Below, piece by piece: positions 8,036 to 19,533 of a stretch of 30,826 nt of DNA (positions are counted from its first letter, which is position 1; the number at the start of each line of letters is the position of its first letter). The notes under the pieces are model-generated. The model did not search any database. It worked only from the letters and a program-made list of their open reading frames with translations, and was not told where the DNA came from. The stretch is taken from NCBI GenBank assembly GCA_022539475.1, contig VCMS01000161.1, positions 123,779-154,604 on the forward strand, written 5' to 3'. A program made the translations under genes and the position numbers. This DNA is from Gracilaria domingensis (Eukaryota; Rhodophyta; Florideophyceae; Gracilariales; Gracilariaceae).

Positions 8036-9136
8036 GGTTATGGGCCCAGCCCCGCTGACCTCTGCCGTTTGTCGTTCCTCATGAGGTTTCCCTTTCCGCC
8101 GCTCTCCCTCACCGCCGTCCGTGTTGTTGAACGCCGTTGTTGATGTTTTCGATGTTTTTTCTCCGTCGTGTTTCTTGTCATTGACCGGTTTGGTGGTGTT
8201 GTATTTCCCTTTTGGTTTGCGTTCCTCCCTGAGGGCGTTCTGGTGGTAGTGTCTCGACGCTGTTCTACTTTCGTGATTCTGTTTGGTTTCTAGTTCATTT
8301 TCGTTTTCGTCGATCGCTATCCGCTTTGTTGGTTTCTCGCCTCTGTTTTCGTTGTTGTGATCCCCGTGTCGTGTTTGCGGGTTCTGATCCGAGGGGTTGA
8401 GTACCGTTGTCGTTGAAGTCTGTGCACTTGTGTGTTGTGCTCAGCATTCGTTTTTTCGTTGAAGTCCGGGCACTGCCTGTGTGCTCGGCATTTGTGGTGA
8501 TCACTTGGGTTTCGGTGCGACGAGCGGTTGATCCGAGCAATCGGGGACGTTAGTCTGGCGGCTTGAACCAATTCGGACGCACTGTCGAGCGGGCTCCCAC
8601 CGGTCCTTCGGGGCAGATAACGGTGTCGGTCGGAAGACCTGGTAGTACCGCGAGGGCTGAAGTTGACGGGGTGCCGTGACGTACTGCATCGAACAGGGGT
8701 GGTTCACCTTTGTTGTGTGTGACCTGACTGTGTGTTGGGTTCTTGATCTGTTGGGAAGACAAACTGAAACGAGCTTTTGATCCGTACTGCTGCGGTGGTG
8801 CGGGGAGGCGACGTGTCGTAGGCTGACCTCCTTTTCAGGATCAGGCCGCTTGTGAACTTGATTGTTTGCTTGCTGGAAGCGTACCTCGGTTTGTCATAGT
8901 ACCTGCAGTATCAGGGTCGCGCAAGTTCTTGCAAGAGACCAGAGAGGGTTTAACTTGGTGAAGGCATATCTTTGGTCACTAACCATCCTCTGGACGTCTC
9001 GTAGAGAGCGACGCGCTTTCTCCTGGAACGCAGGAGGAGGTAGACAGAAGAAAGTCGTTTCCTACCCGGAGGGTCTCCGGGGGTCAGGGGTCCGACTCCC
9101 TAGGGTACCAGGAATCTTAGTTCCTTATGCACCCGA
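8036..9136 (+). other. PBS and leader of element 2
   Basis: PBS at 8036-8049, then the 1.1-kb leader homologous to type B. It differs from the element 1 leader only by scattered substitutions and small indels. No coding capacity is supported. Confidence 0.8.
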
Positions 9137-9171
9137 TCGCTTGCAGTTTGTTGTTGTTATTCTCGCTACAG

Positions 9172-10089
9172 TTCAGGAGGTGGAGTGTTTCCTGCCTGAG
9201 ACTGTGTGTGTGAGATTCGTTTATGACACTTCCTGGGTGTTTATTGTTGAACATGTCTGAGCTCTTCTTTGTATCAACTTTGGAAAGTTGAGATGTTACT
9301 TGTCCGTTGTTATCGTGACTTCCTTACGCAGGCTCAGAAGGTTGTCGTTATGTATGCCCGGGATGTGTGCTGTGCTCTTCGCTTTACTTCTGTTGTACCG
9401 GAAGGTTGCTATTTGGTTGCATGTCCGGTGTGTATGGAAGAGCTGTTTGACTCAGGAGGTTGAGTGTTTCATGCCTGAGTGTATTATTGATCACTTGTGA
9501 TGTGTGTTTTGCTCTCCATGTTGTTTTCATGTTACCGGGAGGTTGCTACTTGTATGTATGTCCGGTGTATGGAAGAGCTGTTTGATTCAGGAGGTTGAGT
9601 GTTTCATGCCTGAGTGTTTGTTTCATCGCTTGTGATGTTTCTTTTGCTCTTTGTTTCAATTTGTTGCACTGGAAGATTGCTATGTGTCTGCATGTCCGGT
9701 GTGAATGAAAGAGCTGTTTGACTCAGGAGTTTAAGTGTTTCATGCCTGAGTGTGTAGGACATCACTTTGTATGGACGGGGCCTGGAAGGTTGTCATTTTG
9801 CAAGTCCAGGATGCCTGTGTTGCAATTCTCTTTGTGTGTTATTCGCGGAAGGTTGCTGTGATTTTGAATGTCCGCTGTTTGAAGAGATTTGTTGAGCTGG
9901 AAGGTTGCTCTCTTTTGCATGTCCAGCTGTTACGAAGGTGATGTTGAACTGGAAGGTTGCTACTTGTTGCATGTCCGGTGTTCAGAAAATCGGTCTTGAA
10001 TCAGAAGGTTGCGTGTGTTTGCATGTCTGGTTGAAGTACTGTGATTAATGGTGCTCCGAGAGGTTGTTATGTGTTACATGCTCGGAGCA
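9172..10089 (+). ncRNA. Hairpin array, element 2
   Basis: The same succession of hairpins as element 1. Changes keep pairing: the left arm of the AACCAGA hairpin reads AATCAGA (C-G to T-G), and the fifth hairpin reads ACCGGGA/TCCGGT with one bulge instead of a mismatch. The last hairpin TGCTCCGAG/CTCGGAGCA is intact at 10052-10089. Confidence 0.78.
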
Positions 10090-10565
10090 ACATTTGTTTT
10101 CGGTGTCTAGAATGTGGTCATTGTGGACGTCTAGATCCCTTTTGTGAAGGACTCTGAGGTGCATTTTGGTTCCGAGAGAAGTTCAAAGCCAGTGAGAGAG
10201 GGAGGGTGTCAGAGTAACATCCTCAGACTTAGGCTCTCACTGTCTGTTGTTGATATCTGTTTGAACCGGAAGCTGTTGTCTTCGTTGCCATACGAAGGAT
10301 GAGTAAGAAGTTCAGAGTGTGTGACAAAAGGAGGGTGTTTCCAGAACATCCGAATCGTACAGAACAGAACTATGATCTTGGTTACTGGTAGAACGGTACA
10401 GCCGTGGGCTTGGACACACACTAACTGCACTTGATGTTTGGTTGTCACCGTTGGCCATCGTAAGGTTTATTTGCAGTAACATTGGTTTCTTGACTGCCCG
10501 ACTTGTTACTTAGCATGTACTTGACCAGGAGCGCTGGTTGCTTGAAGTCAGTAACAGAGGGAGGG
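10090..10565 (+). other. 3' region of element 2 with tail and polypurine tract
   Basis: The internal polypurine motif is followed by TGTCAGAG at 10207; the 359-bp tail runs from there to the true polypurine tract at 10552-10565. It is the 'a' tail subtype (ACGGTACAGCCGTGG). Confidence 0.75.
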
Positions 10566-11557
10566 TGTTGGAAGTCATGCTGTCACTGACATCAAGCAGT
10601 TGAGATGTGTGGAGTCTAGAATGGTACCTTGATACGTGAAACCGAGATTGATGTTGTTCTGTTTGGTATACTACGTTGCTGTGTGGTATACTCAGTATGG
10701 GTTGAACGTTTATGGCTACACTGGAACGCTATCGTTCAGCTGGGATGACCACAAGGTACAACGATGACAGGTTGTACAGTGGTCATGAAGTACAGGGTTG
10801 AAGGCTATGTATGTGCACACAAGGTACAGGTGGCAGCACTGTCAGTGTTGTGAAGTTTACACCATGTTTGAGTTGTGCTACATGCAAATGTGTGTGTATG
10901 GATGAATGGAACATGTTGCAGCTAAGTGACTGACGTCATGTGGTTTACAGGTACTTGTTGATGATGTGGGACTTGGGTATCTGGCACGTACACTCTACGG
11001 TGTGGTGTACAGATTACAGCGTGCCAGCAACACGTGAAGTGTGATGTGATGTTCCGTAAGCATGGCTGGTCATGATGGTGAGGTGTTGCATTGTGTGTAT
11101 GCATGGTCGTGTTACTATGGTGAGCTGTCATATTGTTGACTGCGTTGATGTGTGGTGCTCGTGGTGTGCTGTAGAAATGTGTCGGTACACTGTCAGGGAC
11201 GTGCATGGCTACTACATTGGTGTGCATTGTTGTGCATTGTTGTGCACTGCTGTGCAGTAGTGTACTGAATTGTTGTGCACTGTTGTCACTGTTGTGCGTT
11301 GTTGTGCACTGCTGTTGTAAGCAGTTTGGCACTGTTACCATGTTATGTCCGTAGATGATTGGTAGTATTGAGTGTCTCTGGTTAGTGAGTTGCATGTTGG
11401 TCAGAGTTGGAGTCGCATGATGGAGTAGCGAAGAAGTGCTATATAAGTTGTGACTCAAGCACCTCCAAGTAAATCTGAGCCAGAGCTGGCGAACTTCCCT
11501 TGCATCCCCCCATCCTTCCTCATGTCAACTTTCCGATCCCAGCTATAACCTCTAACA
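10566..11557 (+). repeat. 3' LTR of element 2
   Basis: 992-bp type A LTR ending CTCTAACA. It is followed by GCTTGAATGAGC, the start of a degenerate integrase fragment. Confidence 0.94.
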
Positions 11558-11695
11558 GCTTGAATGAGCAAAGCTCGAGCAGCTTCTTCCATGGTACGGT
11601 TGATGCGCTCGGCAATGGCGTTATGTTCCGGAGTGTATGGGGCAGAGAAAGATGTATCGTCGAAGGAGTTCTCCGGATTGTCCTGCAGAGCTATG
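11558..11695 (-). pseudogene. Short integrase fragment, second copy of the 5846-7042 family
   Basis: 138 bp clearly homologous, with many substitutions, to the integrase stretch at about 6562-6700. It includes the bases coding for the AERINRT catalytic-glutamate region. It is cut on the left by the element 2 LTR and on the right by the type B LTR. It is too diverged to be a recent duplicate of 6562-6700. Confidence 0.8.
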
Positions 11696-12477
11696 TGTTG
11701 GATGTTGACCCTGTGCTGTCACTGAAAACCAAAAGTGCTGGGGAGCATGGGCTGTTTTGAAGTGTGCCGTTGGAAAAGCGCATATGCGCCTCTGCGCAAA
11801 CTCAACGTGAAACGGGCTTCTGATTGGCTACTGCAAATGGTCATATGCATTGTGGTTGTACAAGTGTTGTGGCGCTAATGGGTTGTTTCCGGGGTACACG
11901 TGTGTAGCTAGTACACTGGGCATACTGTACATGATGCACAGGTACACACGTATGTACGTGGACATGTAGGACAGCTTCATGTGACTTTGGCACTATGGTG
12001 AAGAGTAGATGCGCTGTCAAGAGGTTTACACTGGTATTGTTGGTGACGTAGGACTTGGAGTGAGTTTGTGGTGACGTGTTAGTTGGTGAGCTTGTACGTA
12101 AGTGTTATGGTGACGTGTACGGATTACAGTGTGTTGGCACTATGTGAATCTGTGCATGGTCATGGTTATGTGTAGGCACGTAACTTGATGTGCACGGTTG
12201 TGCACTGTTGTGCGTTGTTGTGCTTTGTTGTTGTAAGCTGTCATGATAGTGTGGCAGTGTTACCATGTTATGTTAGAAGATGATTGGTAGTATTGAGTGT
12301 CTCTAGCTAGTGGTTTAGGTACTGCTTGGAGTTGAAGTTGTGCGATGATTGCGCAAAGTAGTTCTATATAAGCGGTGACTCGAGCGCCTCCAAGTAAATT
12401 CCGAGCCAGAGCTGGCGAACTTCCCTTCATTCCCCTATCCTTTCTTCAACCTTCCCTTTCAGCTTCAACCTCTATCA
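11696..12477 (+). repeat. 5' LTR, type B
   Basis: 782 bp, TGTTGGATG...CTCTATCA. The first part is unlike the type A LTR and holds a 12-bp palindrome GCGCATATGCGC at 11778-11789. The last ~240 bp are clearly related to type A: the GATTGGTAGTATTGAGTGTC block, the TATA region and the GAGCCAGAGCTGGCGAAC block. TATATAA is at 12365-12371. Confidence 0.93.
12365..12371 (+). promoter_or_regulatory. LTR B core promoter, TATA box
   Basis: TATATAA in GTTCTATATAAGCGG, about 107 bp before the LTR end, at the position matching the type A TATA box. Confidence 0.6.
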
Positions 12478-13723
12478 GGTTATGGGCCCAGCCCCGCTGA
12501 CCTCTGCCGTTATCGTTCCCTCTCGCCGCTGATTCTCGCCGCTCTCCCTCACCGCCGTTCATCCGCTTCGCTGTTTTCCCTTTCGTTCCCTTCTCCGTTG
12601 CGTCGGGTGTGTTGACCGTATCGTTGGTCGGTGTTGACTTTCTTCTTTCGGTCGTTCGTTCCTCCCTGAGGGCGTTTTGTTGGTGGTGGTTCGACGTTGA
12701 CTTTCTATCGTGATTGTGTTTGGGCGCTCGTTGTTGCCCGTGTTGTCGATCGCTATCCGCTTCGTTTGGTCTCCCTCTGTTATTATTGTTGGGATCCCCA
12801 CGTCGTCTTTGTGGATTCTGATCCGAGAGGTTGAGGACCTTGTGTTGTTGAAGTCTGTGCACTTGTGTGTTGTGCTCAGCATTCGTTTCTGTTGAAGTCC
12901 GTGCACTGCATGTGTGCTCGGCAGGTGTGGTGATCACTTGAGTTTCGGTGCGACGAGCGGTTGATCCGAGCAATCGGGGACGTTAGTCTGGCGGCTTGAA
13001 CCAAAGCATTTGTTCCGTCTTGCGAGTTTCCCACCGGTCCTTAGGGGCAGATAACGGTGTCGGTCGAAAGACCTGGTATTCTTCGCGGGGGCATTTGTGG
13101 ACGGGGTGCCGTGACGTACTGCACTGGACAGGAGGTGGTCCACCTTTATTGTTGCTGACCTGACTTTGTGTTGGGTTCTTGATCTGTGGCGAAGGCAAAC
13201 TGAAACGAGCTTTTGATCCGTACTGCTTCGGTGGTGCGGGGAGGCGACGTGTCGTAGGCTGACCTCTTCTTTAGGATCAGGCCGCTTGTGAACTTCATTG
13301 TTTGCTTGCTAGAAGCGTACCTCGGTTTGTCATAGTACCTGCAGTTTCAGGGTCGCGCAAGTTCTTGCAAGAGACCAGAGAGGGTTTTACTTGGTGAAGG
13401 CATATCTTCGGTCATTAACCATCCTCTGGAAGTCTCGTAGAGAGCGACGCACCTTCTCCTAGAACGCAGGAGGAGGTAGAGTGCAGAAGTAATTTCTTAC
13501 CCGGAGAGTCCCCGGGGGTCAGGGGTCCGACTCCCTAGGGTATCAGGAATCTTAGTTCCTTTTGCACCCGACTATTCATCTTTATTGTTGTTGTTCTTTG
13601 CTGTTATTGTTGTTTCTTGTTGTTTGTTGTTGTTGTTTGCTGTTTTTGTTTACCGCTGTCGTTTGCTATTGCCGCCTGTCTGCCACCGCATTATCTGGTT
13701 CGCTGCAGTTCCTCTCTTACATC
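12478..13723 (+). other. PBS and 1.25-kb leader of the type B element
   Basis: PBS 12478-12491, then the leader homologous to type A up to 13571. The last 150 bp (13572-13723) are specific to type B and rich in TTG/TTGTT repeats, likely unstructured RNA in front of the gag start. The hairpin cluster at CCCGGAG...GGTATCAGGAATC is kept, with one A-C mismatch in the first stem. Confidence 0.78.
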
Positions 13724-14131
13724 ATGGACTCGTTTAGTGGGCTCAAGATCGAGAAGTTGGGTGAGGATAACTTCCATACTTGGAAGCAGAAGATTCAGTA
13801 TGTACTTGCACTGAAAGACCTCAAGAACCATCTCACCACTTCTGCACCCACGGATGAATAGGAACTGGTAAAGTAGCAAATCCGCGACGAAAGGGCTAGA
13901 GCTATCATTGGACTCACGCTTGCCGACGAGCACTTGGATCACATTCGAGACATCGAGACTGCTGCTGACGCATGGAAGGCCATTTGCAATGTGTTTCAAC
14001 GTAAGACTCTTCTTAACCGAATCAACGCCAGACGTGCCTTCTACTCTGTCAAAATGCGCGAGGACGAGAAGATGTTGCAATTCATCAATCGTGTTCGGCA
14101 CTTGGCCTCCGACCTCTAGAGTATGGACGTC
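13724..14131 (+). pseudogene. gag: gag N-terminal fragment, type B, with three stop codons
   Basis: Starts at ATG 13724 (MDSFSGLKIEKLGEDNFHTW) and shows the copia Gag N-terminus with the AADAWKAICNVFQ motif. In-frame TAG codons lie at 13859-13861, 13874-13876 and 14117-14119; the minus-strand sister has GAG, TGG and AAG at those sites. The frame is otherwise kept, including the place where the sister copy lost one base. It cannot give a functional Gag and ends at the type A LTR junction. Confidence 0.88.
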
Positions 14132-14882
14132 TGTTAGAGGTTATAGCTGGAATCGGAAAGTTGACATGAGGAAGGATGGGGGGATGCAAGGGAAGTTCGC
14201 CAGCTCTGGCTCATATTTACTTGGAGGTGCTTGAGTCACAACCTATATAGCACTTCTTCGCTACTCCATTATGCGACTCCAACTCTGACCAACATGCAAC
14301 TCACTAACCAGAGACACTCAATACTACCAATCATCTACAGACATAACATGGTAACAGTGCCAAACTGCTTACAACAACAATGCACAACAATGCACACCAA
14401 TGTAGTAGCCATGCACGTCCCTGACAGTGTACCGACACATTTCTACAGCACACCACGAGCACCACACATCAACGCAGTCAACAATATGACAGCCCACCAT
14501 AGTAACACGACCATGCATACACACAATGCAACACCTCACCATCATGACCAGCCATGCTTACGGAACATCACATCACACTTCACGTGTTGCTGGCACGCTG
14601 TAATCTGTACACCACACCGTAATGTGTACGTGCCAGATACCCAAGTCCCACATCATCAACAAGTACCTGTAAACCACATGACGTCAGTCACTTAGCTGCA
14701 ACATGTTCCATTCATCCATACACACACATTTGCATGTAGCACAACTCAAACATGGTGTAAACTTCACAACACTGACAGTGCTGCCACCTGTACCTTGTGT
14801 GCACATACATAGCCTTCAACCCCGTACTTCATGACCACTGTACAACCTGTCATCGTTGTACCTTGTGGTCATCCCAGCTGAA
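14132..14882 (-). repeat. Minus-strand type A LTR, part 1 (R/U5 and most of U3)
   Basis: Reverse complement of the type A LTR from its CTCTAACA end to the middle of U3. It lacks about 73 bp of the TGTTGTGCA minisatellite and has CCATTATGCGAC (CATAATGG in sense); both traits are shared with the LTR at 29278. It is interrupted at CTGAA by the composite 14883-23106 and resumes at 23112. Confidence 0.92.
14878..14882. repeat. Target-site duplication, left copy (CTGAA)
   Basis: CTGAA directly before the composite; the same five bases follow it at 23107-23111. Removing the composite and one copy restores an uninterrupted type A LTR. Confidence 0.92.
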
Positions 14883-15875
14883 TGTTGGAAGTCATGCTGT
14901 CACTGGCATCAAGCAGTTGAGATGTGTGGAGTCTAGAATGGTACCTTGATACGTGAAACCGAGATTGATGTTGTTCTGTTTGGTATACTACGTTGCTGTG
15001 TGGTATACTCAGTATGGGTTGAACGTTTACGGCTACACTGGAACGCTATCGTTCAGCTGGGATGACCACAAGGTACAACGATGACAGGTTGTACAGTGGT
15101 CATGAAGTACGGGGTTGAAGGCTATGTATGTGCACACAAGGTACAGGTGGCAGCACTGTCAGTGTTGTGAAGTTTACACCATGTTTGAGTTGTGCTACAT
15201 GCAAATGTGTGTGTATGGATGAATGGAACATGTTGCAGCTAAGTGACTGACGTCATGTGGTTTACAGGTACTTGTTGATGATGTGGGACTTGGGTATCTG
15301 GCACGTACACATTACGGTGTGGTGTACAGATTACAGCGTGCCAGCAACACGTGAAGTGTGATGTGATGTTCCGTAAGCATGGCTGGTCATGATGGTGAGG
15401 TGTTGCATTGTGTGTATGCATGGTCGTGTTACTATGGTGGGCTGTCATATTGTTGACTGCGTTGATGTGTGGTGCTCGTGGTGTGCTGTAGAAATGTGTC
15501 GGTACACTGTCAGGGACGTGCATGGCTACTACATTGGTGTGCATTGTTGTGCATTGTTGTGCACTGCTGTGCAGTAGTGTACGGAATTGTTGTGCACTGT
15601 TGTACACTGTTGTGCGTTGTTGTGCACTGCTGTTGTAAGCAGTTTGGCACTGTTACCATGTTATGTCTGTAGATGATTGGTAGTATTGAGTGTCTCTGGT
15701 TAGTGAGTTGCATGTTGGTCAGAGTTGGAGTCGCATGATGGAGTAGCGAAGAAGTGCTATATAGGTTGTGACTCAAGCACCTCCAAGTAAATATGAGCCA
15801 GAGCTGGCGAACTTCTCTTGCATCCCCCCATCCTTCCTCATGTCAACTTTCCTATCCCAGCTATAACCTCTAACA
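14883..15875 (+). repeat. Left LTR of the tandem composite
   Basis: 993-bp type A LTR, 'b' subtype (GGCATC, TTTACGGC, TACGGGGTTG), followed by the PBS at 15876-15889. Confidence 0.94.
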
Positions 15876-16976
15876 GGTTATGGGCCCAGCCCCGCTGACC
15901 TCTGCCGTTTGTCGTTCGTCATGAGGTTTCCCTTTCCGCCGCTCTCCCTCACCGCCGTCCGTGTTGTTGAACGCCGTTGTTGATGTTTTCGATGTTTTTT
16001 CTCCGTCGTGTTTCTTGTCATTGACCGGTTTGGTGGTGTTGTATTTCCCTTTTGGTTTGCGTTCCTCCCTGAGGGCGTTCTGGTGGTAGTGGCTCGACGC
16101 TGTTCTACTTTCGTGATTCTGTTTGGTTTCTAGTTCATTTTCGTTTTCGTCGATCGCTATCCGCTTTGTTGGTTTCTCGCCTCTGTTTTCGTTGTTGTGA
16201 TCCCCGTGTCGTGTTTGCGGGTTCTGATCCGAGGGGTTGAGTACCGTTGTCGTTGAAGTCTGTGCACTTGTGTGTTGTGCTCAGCATTCGTTGTTTCGTT
16301 GAAGTCCGGGCACTGCCTGTGTGCTCGGCATTTGTGGTGATCACTTGGGTTTCGGTGCGACGAGCGGTTGATCCGAGCAATCGGGGACGTTAGTCTGGCG
16401 GCTTGAACCAATTCGGACGCACTGTCGAGCGGGCTCCCACCGGTCCTTCGGGGCAGATAACGGTGTCGGTCGGAAGACCTGGTAGTACCGCGAGTGCTGA
16501 AGTTGACGGGGTGCCGTGACGTACTGCATCGAACAGGGGTGGTTCACCTTTGTTGTGTGTGACCTGACTGTGTGTTGGGTTCTTGATCTGTTGGGAAGAC
16601 AAACTGAAACGAGCTTTTGATCCGTACTGCTGCGGTGGTGCGGGGAGGCGACGTGTCGTAGGCTGACCTCCTTTTCAGGATCAGGCCGCTTGTGAACTTG
16701 ATTGTTTGCTTGCTGGAAGCGTACCTCGGTTTGTCATAGTACCTGCAGTATCAGGGTCGCGCAAGTTCTTGCAAGAGACCAGAGAGGGTTTAACTTGGTG
16801 AAGGCATATCTTTGGTCACTAACCATCCTCTGGACGTCTCGTAGAGAGCGACGCGCTTTCTCCTGGAACGCAGGAGGAGGTAGACAGAAGAAAGTCGTTT
16901 CCTACCCGGAGGGTCTCCGGGGGTCAGGGGTCCGACTCCCTAGGGTACCAGGAATCTTAGTTCCTTATGCACCCGA
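15876..16976 (+). other. PBS and leader, composite left unit
   Basis: The same 1.1-kb leader as elements 1 and 2, ending at GCACCCGA. No coding sequence is supported. Confidence 0.8.
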
Positions 16977-17011
16977 TCGCTTGCAGTTTGTTGTTGTTAT
17001 TCTCGCTACAG

Positions 17012-18065
17012 TTCAGGAGGTGGAGTGTTTCCTGCCTGAGACTGTGTGTGTGAGATTCGTTTATGACACTTCCTGGGTGTTCATTGTTGAACATGTCTGA
17101 GCTCTTCTTTGTATCAACTTTGGAAAGTTGAGATGTTACTTGTCCGTTGTTATCGTGACTTCCTTACGCAGGCTCAGAAGGTTGTCGTTATGTATGCCCG
17201 GGATGTGTGCTGTGCTCTTCGCTTTACTTCTGTTGTACCGGAAGGTTGCTATTTGTCTGCATGTCCGGTGTGTATGGAAGAGCTGTTTGACTCAGGAGGT
17301 TGAGTGTTTCATGCCTGAGTGTATTATTGATCACTTGTGATGTGTGTTTTGCTCTCCATGTTGTTCTCATGTTACCAGTAGGTTGTTACATGTATGCATG
17401 TCCTGGGTATGGAAGAGCTGTTTGACTCAGGAGGTTGAGTGTTTCATGCCTGAGTGTATTATTGATCACTTGTGATGTGTGTTATGCTCTCCATGTTGTC
17501 CTCATGTTACCAGAAGGTTGTTACATGTATGCATGTCCTGGTTATGGAAGAGCTGTTCGATTCAGGAGGTTGAGTGTTTCATGCCTGAGTGTTTGTTTCA
17601 TTGCTTGTGATGTTTGTTTTGCTCTTTGTTTCAGTTTGTTGTCACTGGAAGTTTGCTATGTGTTTGCATGTCCGGTGTGAATGAAAGAGCTAATTGACTC
17701 AGGAAGTTGAGTGTTTCATGCCTGAGTGTGTAGGACATCATTTTGTATGGACGGGGCCTGGAAGGTTGTCATTTTGCATGTCCAGGATGCCTGTGTCGCA
17801 ATTCTCTTTGTGTGTTATTCGCGGAAGGTTGCTGTGATTTTGAATGTCCGCTGTTTGAAGAGATTTGTTGAGCTGGAAGGTTGCTCTCTTTTGCATGTCC
17901 AGCTGTTACGAAGGTGATGTTGAACTGGAAGGTTGCTACTTGTTGCATGTCCGGTGTTCAGAAAATCGGTCTTGAATCAGAAGGTTGCGTGTGTTTGCAT
18001 GTCTGGTTGAAGTACTGTGATTAATGGTGCTCCGAGAGGTTGTTATGTGTTACATGCTCGGAGCA
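17012..18065 (+). ncRNA. Hairpin array, composite left unit, one extra repeat unit
   Basis: Same order as element 1 with one additional two-hairpin unit (about 130 bp near 17341-17475), giving about 16 hairpins. The duplicated CCGG-type hairpins read ACCAGTA/TCCTGGGT and ACCAGA/TCCTGGT; element 1 has ACCGGGA/TCTGGGT there, so both arms changed. The ninth hairpin has the canonical GCATG (GCAAG in the other copies). Confidence 0.78.
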
Positions 18066-18542
18066 ACATTCGTTTTCGGTGTCTAGAATGTGGTCACTTG
18101 TGGACATCTAGATCCCTTTTGTGAAGGACTCTGAGGTGCATTTTCGTTCCGAGAGAAGTTCAAAGCCAGTGAGAGAGGGAGGGTGTCAGAGTAACATCCT
18201 CAGACTTAGGCTCTCACTGTCTGTTGTTGATATCTGTTTGAACCGGAAGCTGTTGTCTTCGTTGCCATACGAAGGATGAGTAAGAAGTTCAGAGTTTGTG
18301 ACAAAAGGAGGGTGTTTCCAGAACATCCGAATCGTACAGAACAGAACTATGATCTTGGTATACTGGTAGAATGGTACAGCTGTGGACTTGGACACACACT
18401 AACTGCACTTGATGTTTGATTGTCACCGTTGCACGTCGTAAGGTCTAAGTGCAGTAACGTTGGTTTCCTCATTACCCGACCTGTTACTTAGCATGTACTT
18501 GGCAGCAGCGATAGTTGCTTGAAGTCAGTAACAGAGGGAGGG
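18066..18542 (+). other. 3' region of composite left unit: tail and polypurine tract
   Basis: TCTAGA/TCTAGA hairpin with inner TGT/ACA, internal polypurine motif, then the 359-bp 'b' subtype tail from 18184 to the polypurine tract ending at 18542. Confidence 0.75.
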
Positions 18543-19533
18543 TGTTGGAAGTCATGCTGTCACTGGCATCAAGCAGTTGAGATGTGTGGAGTCTAGAATG
18601 GTACCTTGATACGTGAAACCGAGATTGATGTTGTTCTGTTTGGTATACTACGTTGCTGTGTGGTATACTCAGTATGGGTTGAACGTTTACGGCTACACTG
18701 GAACGCTATCGTTCAGCTGGGATGACCACAAGGTACAACGATGACAGGTTGTACAGTGGTCATGAAGTACGGGTTGAAGGCTATGTATGTGCACACAAGG
18801 TACAGGTGGCAGCACTGTCAGTGTTGTGAAGTTTACACCATGTTTGAGTTGTGCTACATGCAAATGTGTGTGTATGGATGAATGGAACATGTTGCAGCTA
18901 AGTGACTGACGTCATGTGGTTTACAGGTACTTGTTGATGATGTGGGACTTGGGTATCTGGCACGTACACATTACGGTGTGGTGTACAGATTACAGCGTGC
19001 CAGCAACACGTGAAGTGTGATGTGATGTTCCGTAAGCATGGCTGGTCATGATGGTGAGGTGTTGCATTGTGTGTATGCATGGTCGTGTTACTATGGTGGG
19101 CTGTCATATTGTTGACTGCGTTGATGTGTGGTGCTCGTGGTGTGCTGTAGAAATGTGTCGGTACACTGTCAGGGACGTGCATGGCTACTACATTGGTGTG
19201 CATTGTTGTGCATTGTTGTGCACTGCTGTGCAGTAGTGTACGGAATTGTTGTGCACTGTTGTACACTGTTGTGCGTTGTTGTGCACTGCTGTTGTAAGCA
19301 GTTTGGCACTGTTACCATGTTATGTCTGTAGATGATTGGTAGTATTGAGTGTCTCTGGTTAGTGAGTTGCATGTTGGTCAGAGTTGGAGTCGCATGATGG
19401 AGTAGCGAAGAAGTGCTATATAGGTTGTGACTCAAGCACCTCCAAGTAAATATGAGCCAGAGCTGGCGAACTTCCCTTGCATCCCCCCATCCTTCCTCAT
19501 GTCAACTTTCTATCCCAGCTATAACCTCTAACA
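18543..19533 (+). repeat. Middle (shared) LTR of the composite
   Basis: 991-bp type A LTR, 'b' subtype. Preceded by the polypurine tract and followed by PBS 19534-19547, so it belongs to both units. Confidence 0.94.

Larger units (their letters stand above)
7043..11557 (+). mobile_element. Type A non-autonomous element 2
   Basis: Complete LTR-internal-LTR element with the same plan as element 1. The two LTRs differ at about five places (for instance TGTCTGTAG/TGTCCGTAG, GTCCCATG/GTCGCATG, TATAGG/TATAAG and a 1-nt deletion), so it is older than element 1 or recombined. Flanking pentamers are GTGAA (left) and GCTTG (right) and do not match. Both flanks are minus-strand integrase fragments of the same family, but they cover overlapping rather than adjacent parts of it. 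Confidence 0.92.
11696..14131 (+). mobile_element. Type B copia-like element, plus strand, interrupted in gag
   Basis: 5' LTR, PBS, leader and the first 136 codons of gag. It stops at GGACGTC (14131), where a minus-strand type A LTR begins. In the minus-strand sister copy the same gag continues AACGTTGAAG, so this copy was cut by an insertion, not by a natural end. The remainder is expected to the right of this window if the nesting model is right. Confidence 0.88.

Noticed and set aside
13724..14131. Reassigned TAG codon (ciliate-type code)
   Set aside because: The sister copy has Glu, Trp and Lys codons at the three sites, so no single amino acid would fit, and the long pol frame does not depend on in-frame TAG.
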